NCBI GenBank assembly: GCA_942486035.1
Contig: CALNXK010000003.1
Location: 3,856,001 to 3,920,000 of the forward strand
Origin: Porites lobata
Lineage: Eukaryota; Cnidaria; Anthozoa; Scleractinia; Poritidae
Length of the DNA: 64,000 bases
Direction of reading: 5' to 3'
Made by a program: the position numbers and the translations under genes. Below are positions 48,880 to 59,500 of the stretch, piece by piece. The first letter of the stretch is position 1. Every line of letters begins with the position of its first letter. A model generated the notes under the pieces. The model was not told the DNA's origin and did no database searches. It worked only from the letters and a program-made list of their open reading frames with translations.

Positions 48880-51532
48880 CCACCCTCCTCTGCTCCAGGC
48901 AAATAGCCAGTGTGAAATGTGAGGCATTCGACACAAATGTATTTTCAATGGACGTCTTGAGAAGAGATTTCTTGTTGTACAGCTGATACGATAATAATAT
49001 AATTTACCATTAGAGAAGTTATAAAATTGAAATAACTTTATTATTCTGTAAATCCCACTGGAGTGGATTCTTTCCAGGTTCAGAGAGGATTTGCACAATA
49101 ATTTCTTTCCTATATACCTGTCAAACATTTAATGATTAAGTAACCGGGGCATCTCGGAAATAAGGAATTCAAATTTGGGTTCTGGGACAAAATCTTAAGA
49201 GGGCTTCGGATTTTTTCCCTGCCTCTTCCTTCCCTTGTCAAAGGCCTGTCACTCAGACCACCGGTTACCGTATTTACTCGAAAGAGCACCGTAGCCGTGA
49301 AAAAAAACTCGATAAGCTCGTATTCTCCCGCAACAATGCGGGGTCATTGATTTTTGACCACGTGTTGGCATGACTGGAATGTTAATACGGCTGATATTAT
49401 GCATTGTTGCAGATCTTTAATGTAAACTTACACTCTTTATAAGTAGCGAACAAACCAAGCATAAATGAAGAAATACCGTGTATTGTTTAGTTATTCGCAA
49501 TCGAAATGTTTTAAACATTGCAGAACAAGTTAGCTTGCTTGGCACGCGCTTGAAGCGAGGGGAAAGGGGAATTAAGAATAAGGCGCGCGCAAATTCATAA
49601 AATCGTGCCAAAACTAAGGCGGGCGAGTATATAAAGGCGCGCGGGAGAAGGTGGAGGAAGGGTCCCCATCCGTCTTTCCTCGTGCACTTTAATTCTGTTT
49701 CCCTTTTAATCGCCCGCCAGGCTATGCACAAGTCAAAATGGTAAACATCGCAGTGCTTTTTCGTGTACATACGGTAATCAGTCGTAAAATATATATTATT
49801 TTCTTTTAATTATTACTCATGTACGTATCAATATGGTTTGACATTATCACACTTTTGTGCCAGGTACGAGTATTAAAACTGTTTGTATTGAAGTTATTTA
49901 TGTGTCAATTGCTTGTATGCAGACTCTTAAAACGAGTGACGCCAACACAAATAATTTCAATTTTAGTTTTCCATACATTCCCTGTGATAGCAACAAGGAG
50001 AAGCAGTTGAAAGATCAGAGCATTTTTCGCTGCTGATCATCTTTTCCTTCTTCAACATGTGTGTCTGATACAACAGTGATATCATTCGCAACAAAGATTT
50101 TTCGTCATTGTCACGGCTCAATGAGTTTTCTACAGATGATGTACCTTACATAAATAAAATCTCTCTTATTATCCCAAGACCCAACTCCTTTTAAGAGCAG
50201 TTTTTTTGTTGGTACGTTGATTAAACGCTCTACTTTACTGGAACTAACCCAAGGTTTAGCTTTTTGGGAGAATTCGGAAGATCGATTCAGGGCAGCCTTT
50301 AGCACGAAGGGCAGATTTTACATGGTAAATCTCCTCCTTCTCGTCCTTATCATTGGTAACCAGGTTCTCCGCTAGGTGGATCAAAGTGCGAAACGCAAAA
50401 CTTTTATGTTCAAGGCCGCGGTCACACTACAGACTTTTACCTAGGTAATTACCTAGGGCAAATTCATCAAAACTCTCCCGAGGGAAATTCATCTCGGATT
50501 TTGCTTTACCTAGGTAAAAAATTCTGGGAAGGTCACACTACTGATATCGGCTCCCAAGGTTTTCACGCACATGAATTTTTTGGAGTGTAAATGTAGGATG
50601 GTAAGATGCGCAGGGATCTAGCAGATCAAAGAGATGTTTTTTCCTTTTATCGCTCTGTTATTTCTTACGCTAATTCAACGTGCAAGGTGAAGACAGGCGA
50701 AGACGCAGACGACTCGTGCCCCCAAAATTTGGATCACTAACCGTTTCTGGGAAACAAGAGATTTTTTGCCCGATTAAAATCGTCACGATTTTACGACCTC
50801 ACGTTATCGTTTCCGGCTATCGTAATCGTGATCGAGGCTAATCTGACAAAGACAGTAGTTCAAGTTCTGCAAACAGTCTCAGCACTGCCACACAAAAATA
50901 CTTTGACATTTTCATTTTATTTACCCTGACTTAAACAAATGCTAGTGGTTCTTTGCAATATATTAGAAAGCAGCAAAAAGCAAACTAGAGCCATTAACCT
51001 TTGTCCATTATTTTTCAGCACTGCCACACAAAAATACTTCGACTTTTTCATTTTATTTACCCTGACTTAAACAAATGCTAGTGGTTCTTTGCAATATATT
51101 AGAAAGCAGCAAAAAGCAAACTAGAGCCATTAACCTTTGTCCATTATTTTTCAGCACTGCCACACAAAAATACTTCGACTTTTTCATTTTATTTACCCTG
51201 ACTTAAACAAATGCTAGTGGTTCTTTGCAATATACTAGAAAGCAGGAACAACAAACTAGAGTCATTAACCTTTGTCCATTATTTTTTTAATTTTGCACTT
51301 CCTGGAAAATTTAGCAAAGAATATTGCTTATTGTATAAAATCTTTAAAAGCAGATATGGACCTTGATGAAAGTTCATACATCCACAGTACACCCTTTAGT
51401 TAATGTAATTACTAGCATAACGTACATGTTGACAGAACATGATGTATTACAAGTACATAATTGTAAAACTGAAAATAAAGTCAACATAAACCAAACACAA
51501 ATTGCTGTTTCCTTATAACGACGACAGACACA
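48880..51532. other. Intergenic region between convergent ADAMTS and CISD2 3' ends
   Basis: Both neighbouring genes end into this 2.65-kb region. I saw no exon series. A block near 50415-50600 has repeated ttacctaggtaa and ggtcacactac motifs and may be a MITE. A 136-bp tandem repeat lies at 50880-51287, possibly within the CISD2 3' UTR. Confidence 0.6.
50880..51287. repeat. Three tandem copies of a 136-bp unit
   Basis: Units start at 50880, 51016 and 51152, each at cagcactgccacacaaaaat. Copies 1 and 2 are nearly identical; copy 3 diverges toward its end. The high identity indicates recent amplification. Confidence 0.95.
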
Positions 51533-53260
51533 TTATGAAGATGGATTTGCTCGCTTGCACACTAAGGGGCCAACATTGTCACCAGTTTCCTTGTTGTGTT
51601 GATTGTGGCTTCCATCACAGAGTGGGAACTGAAAATAAGGAGAAAACCTGTTACTTCACTGATTTGAGCCTGCTAAAACTCATAGAACAGAATTCAGTAT
51701 CTTCATAGTTGTTCTTAATACAGTAGAACCCTGGTATCTTGAACTCTGAAGGGAAACAAAAAACAGTTCAAGTGAAGGGAATTCAGTTTGAGTTAGCAGG
51801 GAATTCGAGTTATCCAAGTTCAAGTTATTGAACTGTACTTTTCCTGTGGAACTGACAATACTTTGCATAGCAATCAAGTGATCATTTTTGTTATACTTGT
51901 GAAATTAATGTTTGGATGGTGATCACTCTTATGGGTTAAAGGGTTTCAGAACACAATTGATTCATTCAGGTTTGATTAACTTTCATTGGAGGCAAAGGAA
52001 TCCTGGGGTAAGGGGGTTACCAGGGGTGGTTCAGGTGGCTAGCCACTCCCCTTTAGAATAGCCCACCAAAAAATATCATACGTGAAAAAACAAATGAAAA
52101 TACGTTGGTCACAAAGCATATAGAAACGTGTGGGTCCCAAAAAGCCTTGTGAGGCCAACCAGCCTTCGTCCTTCCTAAATCGCCATGTTTTGGGACAATC
52201 ATAGGACAACTCGCAATAAATTAACATATAAAATATTATTGGAGGCCGATTAGTATCAGCCAACCCCCATTTAAAATCCTGGATCCGCTCCTGGTTACAA
52301 TTTCGAAGGGGGTGGGTGAAAATGTTAATACATTTGATTTCTTTAAGACATATGTTCTCTTTTTCTGCAGGGGGAATGTGTTGGTAGTTTGATTTTGTCT
52401 TTCTTGGGGCGTGAAACTCAACTTTTCCTGATTTTAAGAGATGTGTACAAAGTCTTGATACATTTGATCAGTATCTGCAAACAATGCCTTAATGATTATG
52501 ATATGGGAGACTCAGCCCAAGGTGGTAGGAGCGGGGAGTGTTACTGAGTGGGTGTTAGTTCATCATTCCAGGGAGGTGGGCGGAGCACATACATAAGTGG
52601 AGGGAACATCAAAAAGACTGAGCATGCTATTGGGAAGAGAAACTGACCTTGAATAAGAAGCCCACAATGCACAAGCGTGTTACGTAATAGACTTTGAGGC
52701 TATTTTATTACGGAGTCCCCTGAGAATAGTATCATTAACTACCAGTTTTACAGACCTTAATTTTTTTGCTCAAAGATATCAGTTGAATATTGTAGATGCT
52801 CTAAAATTCGAGTTAAAATTAAGGTTATGTATTTAAATACATTTTTGTCCTCAATAAGCGGGAAGAAGGGGGTTAGGGCGAGGATATTTAATGGCACAGA
52901 CCCCTGAGATCAAAAACAAAAAATGTGATTCGCACAAACCGTTTTCGACTTCCAACAACGACAGAAAGCGGTCTTTTCTCCTAAATCTTCTATTTGAATA
53001 ATATCGGCCACTTTATCTTTTTCCTTCTGCTTTGTCTTGTTCACCCAATCCGCATCTGCCTTCTTCGACGGCTTGGAATTCGAAGGTAGGATCGCTGAAA
53101 TAACCAAGTAAACAACTACAGAGGTCGTAACTACAAAAGGGACCAGCTGCACCCACTCATTGCCGGAAAGCTTTGCAAATCCGCCGAAAGTAGAGGGGAT
53201 CGGTAAAGATTTGAGATAGTATGGAAACTGAACCTTGATAAGACGAGAAACTCCCTCCAT
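51533..53260 (-). CDS. CISD2: CISD2: CDGSH iron-sulphur domain membrane protein
   Basis: CISD2 (NAF-1, Miner1) is a [2Fe-2S] protein anchored in the ER and outer mitochondrial membrane that acts in calcium handling, autophagy and iron-sulphur/redox homeostasis. Two coding exons, 53260-52940 and 51628-51533, join in phase 0 to give 138 residues, close to the human 135. Residues 37-61 form the single membrane anchor. The cluster ligands are complete: Cys100, Cys102, Cys111 and His115 in CRCWKSKT-FPLCDGSH, followed by NKETGDNVGPL. The donor after Lys-Thr is gtttgt, weak but in a plausible place. CISD2-type N-terminal sequence (VQFPYYLKSLP...GFAKLS) separates it from CISD1. It is divergent from SLC9B. 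Confidence 0.96.
51719..51838. repeat. Element with ends ACAGTAGAACC in the CISD2 intron
   Basis: acagtagaaccctggtatcttgaac at the left pairs with gttcaagttattgaactgta at the right. Ends of this form are typical of pogo/Tigger-like non-autonomous elements. It lies inside the CISD2 intron, about 90 bp from exon 2. Confidence 0.65.
51839..52939. other. Remainder of the CISD2 intron
   Basis: No exon signal was seen. The part 51975-52300 contains G-rich and ggatccgctcctgg sequence recalling the repeat at 48171-48329 but could not be delimited. Confidence 0.5.
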
Positions 53261-53557
53261 CTTGGATCAATATCACGTGACCTTACCCCCTTCTGTGCAT
53301 TCACTCGAGACCCAACAGTCCCGGGCGTAATTTTTATTCTTTATTTTTATACTGTGTTTTTCAAAAAAAGAGAGCAGCAACAAAAACTACTAGTTTAGCT
53401 TAAAAAATTATCTTCGGAGCCATCCATTCAGAGATTTGAAGTTATGATCATCAAAACAAAAAATGGGAATTACTTCTGAGCCTTTCACGAGCCAGCAGTC
53501 CTTCTCAATACAAGAAAATATGTCGTGAAAGCCTCCTTGAAAGGTACATTTTCGGTC
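53261..53557. promoter_or_regulatory. Shared divergent promoter region of CISD2 and SLC9B
   Basis: Only 297 bases separate the two start codons, which point away from each other, so 5' UTRs and promoter must fit here. A palindromic E-box ATCACGTGAC lies at about 53272-53281, close to the CISD2 start. Both start codons sit in a CAAGATGGAG or TCATGGCGG context that resembles YY1 sites. There is no obvious TATA box. Bidirectional use is an inference from spacing. Confidence 0.5.
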
Positions 53558-56500
53558 ATGGCGGACGAAGGGGTTGATCAAGACAGTCACCAAGAAATTG
53601 CCGTAACAAGCAATGAGAACAGGTGTATTCATTTCTTTGGACTTACTTTTCCTCCTTCTGGATTTTTTGGACGAACTTTAACTCGAGGCTTTATCGTTTT
53701 AGTGAGCTGGGCAGTTTTATGGTCTGTTTTGGGTGACAATGCTTTACCGCGCGGCAATATCTTCGGAATTTTTAGTGTTGTTGTTCTTGCCGCTTTAGGC
53801 GGCTTTTTAACTAGAAAACTGTCTAGAGATGCTCTTCCATCTCTGCTGGGTATGCTAGTAGTCGGCTTTATTCTCAGAAATGTGCCAGGAATTAATGTGG
53901 CTCGTCACATTGACAAGAAATGGTCCGCTACACTCAGAAACATGGCTCTTGTCGTTATTTTGACTCGTTCTGGTCTTGAGCTCGACCCAGGTGCTTTACG
54001 AAGACTAAAATTCACCGTCATTCGTTTGGCTTTTTCTCCATGCGTCGGAGAGGCTATCACTGTGGCAATTGTTGGGAAGTTCTTGATAAATATGCCTTGG
54101 CTTTGGGGATTTCAGCTTGGGTGCGTGAGTGACACGTTATTAAATTACGTGAAAATATTTGAAATGATAAATATAAGAATATCATAGATCGGAACCGCAA
54201 AATAAGAAATCGATGCAAAGAGGATCATCACTTATTTCTTGAAAATTCATACATTTATTATTTCATCTTCTTCTTTCTCAGTTATGTTATGAACTAATTT
54301 AATGACCAGCCCAGGTGGGCTACTTCAGATTTCAAGTGACAGGGATGATTGAATGGAGGCAGAAATCAATACCCCAAAAAAATCCCTGGACCAAAATTCA
54401 ACCCCCCCAAAAATCCCATGCCGAATTTCAGAGCCGTAAAAATTTCCAGAGGAACTATGCGGCCAGGATACGCAGGAACTATCACGAATCTTCAGATTGT
54501 TTGGAATACCCAAAAAAATCCCTTCTTAAATCAAGCTACTCAAAAAAGTACTTGCGAAAATTTTCCTTCCCAAAAAAATCCCAAAATCGAAAATTTCATA
54601 CTCAAAAAATCCTTCGATCATCCCTGTCACTTGAAGTCTGGAGTACCTCCCTGGGATGACCAGCTGTCAGGGTTTGAATCCCAACAAGCCTGAATTTTTT
54701 TCAGGCTTTCTCATAGCAACTGCATAAGTTGCATCAGTCTGTAACTGGGTTGACCTTCTCTGCACTTGTAAAAGTTTTTATTAGTCAGAGAGTATTTGTG
54801 ACTGCTCAATGCAGCTGAATGCATGTGTTGATTGATACATGTGACTGCATGATGTGGTTGTAATGTTTTAGCCCACAATTGACCTGTTCACCACTGAGTT
54901 CTTCAGTAGCATTATAGTTGTTAGAGCATCCTACAATGGTGCAGAAAATCCCAGATAAAATTCGTTTTTTTTCCGCGTTCTTCTCACCACACATACATCT
55001 CATTAAATCATTAAGTAAGAAAAACGTATTTATCCTCTGTCGTTATCTGGCTTTGGAAATAATGAAACAAATAATTCAAGTGGAACATAACATCCCAACT
55101 GGTATGAGGCATGGTATGAGAGAAATACACACACTCCGGTAAATATTGTCTGTATACCACATAGGCAGCTATGTGGTATACAGACAGCTATGACCCTGTG
55201 GCTTATACATGTATGGGTAGTCTAGTTGAACTTTTTACCTCACGTTGTAGTATTTTTTATAGGTTTGTTCTTGGAGCAGTCACACCAGCAGTTGTAGTTC
55301 CTCAGCTTCTCACTCTACAAGGAAAAGGGTTTGGCGTTGAACAGGGAATCCCCACTTTAGTGATGGCAGCATCATCTTTTGATGATGTCATTGCGATAAG
55401 TTTGTTTGGCATTTTTCTGGGTATTGCATTCTCAGAAGGTTAGTAAGTTTTACAGTGAAACCAAGAAAACCGTGAACTCCAGAAATAATTATTTCTGAAA
55501 TGTTATTGTCTTGCAAGAGAAAAGACAATCAGGCATGAGAAAACTAAGCCACAAGCAAGAATGTTAACTAGTTTGTGGTTTTGTGGCCATTTCAGGTGTC
55601 CTGATCTTTGCTGTGATTGGTCGTAACACAATAAACATTCCTGAGACATTCAAGTGTTCACGGTTTTCCTGGTCGCACTGTAACCTTTTGCACAGCATAT
55701 TCATGTTGTTACTCTGAATTCACCCTGATCAGTTTTTTTTTAAGTTCATTCACTAACTTCATTAGGGAACCCCCTAATTCATTTCCCAATTCATTAATTA
55801 AAGTAACTGAGAGAGTATCTTTCTGTACTGCTTCCACGTTCTGGCCTCAGTCTGCAGTTGTGTTGTGTTTAAGTGACGGATGCAGCAGTAAAATGTTATG
55901 TTGGGGGTGAAGGAAGTATGTTTCGTTCTTTGAACTTGTTTTTGAGATAATAAGGGGGCCAAGGGGCATTCCATCTGATTTGTCACTGGTCTTGTAATGA
56001 ATACGTCTGAGAGTGTACAATTTCGTGAATCTCACTGTGTGCACATTATCTTCCAAACAGGAACTTGTTTTTTTGTTGTATATAACAAAGTTGCTGTTGT
56101 ATTTCATATCCTCCCTTTTGACAGGGAACATGGTATTTAACATCTTCAGAGGTCCCATTGAGCTGTTAATGGGTTTGGTGTTTGGAAGTCTGGTGGGGGC
56201 TGTATGTTGGTTCTTACCAAGCAAGACTGAGGTAAAGTTAACTTTGCTCACTTACTTTTCCTTGATTGAATAGAATGAAAGAATGGATCGCTTTTATGCC
56301 GCAGCCAGTGATTTTTTTTTTGTGTAATACAGTTGAACCTCTATATGCGACCTCCTCTTGTAAACAACCACCTCAGCTCCAATAAGAAACTAGCCTGAGA
56401 AAACAGCCAACATTTGGCAATGCTACTGCTGGTTTCCCCGCCAAATGACGTCTGAGAAACAAGCGCAGAAATTCCATACTGATGAAGCGTCACTACCCAG

Positions 56501-59500
56501 ATCTGGGTAGTGCTTCTGATTGGTCGTGCCGCTTAGTAAATTTGATTCAACCAATCAGAAGTGCTACTCAAATCTGGGTAGTGGCGCTTCATCAGTATAG
56601 AATTTCTACACTCGTTTCTCAGACATCATTTGGTGGGGAAACCAGTGGTAGCGTCGTTAAATGTTGGCTGTTTTCTCAGGCTAATAAGCAACCTATCCAA
56701 AATACCACAATTTTCCTATTTAACCCTTTTAGTCCAAAAGCGACTAACATCTATTTTCTCGCAACAATATCAATAAACAATCAAGAGAAAAGTTTGTGAG
56801 AATAAATGAAATAGTCACCGAAGAGAAAATGCTCTGATCTTCAACCAAATTCTCTCAACTTATTCTTTAAGGAAATGTATCGAGACCAGTTTGGAGAATT
56901 TGTATGTGGATATTGGGGGCTTAAAGGATTAAAGCCTTGCAGCTAGAACCCCTCATGTAGGTGACCACAACCACTTTTCAGGGCTGATAGTTTATTATTT
57001 TTCCATTGTTTTCAACCTCTTGTAAGCGACCACTTGATGCATGTTTTGAGAGCTTAGTATTCTATATATACTACACTGCTCAGACTACAAAAAGAACTGT
57101 GAGTAAAAACATAAGGTACATTTAGATATGTCCAGACCTCTTCTCAGGTGAGAACCCCTATGGTTAGATTCTTTTAAGGGACCACCTCCTATAAGGGATC
57201 ACTAAGTCTTCGCATTTTGCATAGTCGCTTTCAGGAGGTTTGACTGTATTACTCATTTTCCTTTATTTTTCCATGCAGTCAGACAGATCTCGTAATAGGT
57301 TTGTGATTCTTCTTGGCTGTGCCTTGCTCTCTGTTTTTGGAAGTAACATGGCTCAATTTTCAGGAGCTGGAGCTTTGGGTGTACTTGTGATGGCTACTGT
57401 GGCATCATACGGCTGGGGAGACTCAGAAAAGGTTGGTTGGTCAGTAATGAAATCAATGCCAGCATCCATTGCATTAGAGTACCATGACATGTTTTTACCA
57501 CAAAGTAGCTTATTATTGTGTCCATTTTATCAGCTCATGCAAATTTTTTGATTCTACGCCAGAAATTTTAAAACCCTGCAATTATTTTGATTAGAAAATA
57601 CAGTGAAACCTTGATACAAGGAAGGCCCAAGGGACTGATAAGATAGGATAATGTAATTATGTTTGCTATGAGGTTTCATTATGTCAAGGTTCTTTTCCAT
57701 ATATTTTACTATTACTGGGAAGGAATAATTATTGATTGTTAATATACCAACGACTTTCTGATACAGAGGTTTGGTAAATCAAGTTTCCACTGTAAATTTG
57801 CTAACTCTTGGTTGGTTATGTTAGGGGTCAAATTTGATTTCAGGTTGAGATATTTTTTCCTGGGTTGATTCTCATAGGGCTATTAGCCAAAGGGAAGTAA
57901 GAATCAACCTAACCTTAAACCAAAATTAACCTGAAATCAAATTTGACCTGTAACAGTTGCATGCAGATCATAAGGTTTCCATGTTTTTGTATTGTGATAT
58001 TTTTAGGCTCCTATTGCTGATGCTATGGCCATTGTGTGGGAATTTTTTCAGCCTCTGCTGTTTGGTTTAATAGGTGCTGAAGTTAGTATTGAATACATGG
58101 ATAGTGCACTAATTGGTAAGCCTCTGTAATGTAAATGTGTAATTGTCTCTATGAAAACATACTCAGTATACAGCTATTTTGAGAAAGGTTGTCAGTAAAA
58201 CTGTGCATGCCACAATCCAGAAAGGTAATACGGGATATGATCAATGCACTTTTCCTGACACTGTAGCTGTCAAATCTACTTTTGTTGCTTTCCTTTAGCA
58301 CTCGTAAACATACGTCAATGGCCTCTCGTGCCATCCTTTGAAATTTCTTTGAACAAAACAGCGAACTCAAAACCACCCACAATATCTTTCGTGATTGTCG
58401 CGTGCACTATTTCCGACAACCTTTCTCGAAACAGCTGTATATGTAGAGCTAAATCTAACACAGTACTAGTCTAGGAGGTTTGTATGTTGCTCGGGGCTTC
58501 TTTTATTCTTTGCCAAGAGTACAAAATAAGAAACATTTTTGGTTATCCTTTTCTGCCCTGGGTATTTTCTAGCCGGGCTGGCAACGTTACATTTACAAAA
58601 TTACATGTTATTTGGATGTAAAAAAGACTGCTCACATCCTCTCTACATTATAACGAAAACTGAAAGGAACGTGCCAAATAGCGAGCCAACAAAGTGATTG
58701 CAGGAAGGGGCACTTATGTCCAGAAACGTAAGAAAACTCGGAACTTGGATACTTCATACAATTAATTCTTATCTCCCCTGACTGCATTAAGGTGAGGGCT
58801 ACGAATAGATGACACTTCGTGATGTCTGCCATAAAGAGCAAAAATCTCAATAACTTGCAGTCATTGACATATCTTTCAGTCCCTTTTATCCAATAAAGAT
58901 AAGAGAAAATGGAGGGCTCTAAAAAACTGTAAAAAGTCTATTTGAACTTATAATAATAATATTACGTTTGGTTCAGTATTTTTGTGTTATTTCACTGTAG
59001 GTAAAGCTTTTGCTTTGCTCACAATGGCCATGGTTGTTAGACTGATAGTAACTTTCATTGTTGTGTCGGGAAACAAGCTCAGTATTAAGGACAAGATTTT
59101 CGTGGCGATTGCTTGGTCACCAAAAGCCACTGTACAGGTAAGACCCCAGGCTTATGCCACAATGGGATGAATGTGAACAATTTGGTTGGCATTTCAACGC
59201 GGATTACTGTATATTGTATATTGTATATTTTTATCTGTCTTTTCATTGGCTAAGAAACTACATTTTATTATGGAAATCAGCGCAACCTACAGATTAGTTA
59301 TTTATCTGCCAGCTATTCTTTAGGTTGCGCACGCAATTCATGATATCAAGAGAAATGTCAAACTGACTTCTGTTCGACGTCGTGTTTGTCGTTGTTTGCC
59401 ATAAAACGATGTATTATAAAAAAAAGTATTGGAAGACTACCGAACAGCCGTATTTTTACGGTGGCTAAGAACTGCTATTCTAGCATTTGCAACAAGGGAC

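Noticed and set aside
50880..51287. CRISPR-like array
   Set aside because: The units are 136 bp with no spacer structure, in an animal genome; it is a plain tandem repeat.
54315..54693. Two 114-codon plus-strand frames
   Set aside because: They overlie a MITE made of ccaaaaaaatccc units.
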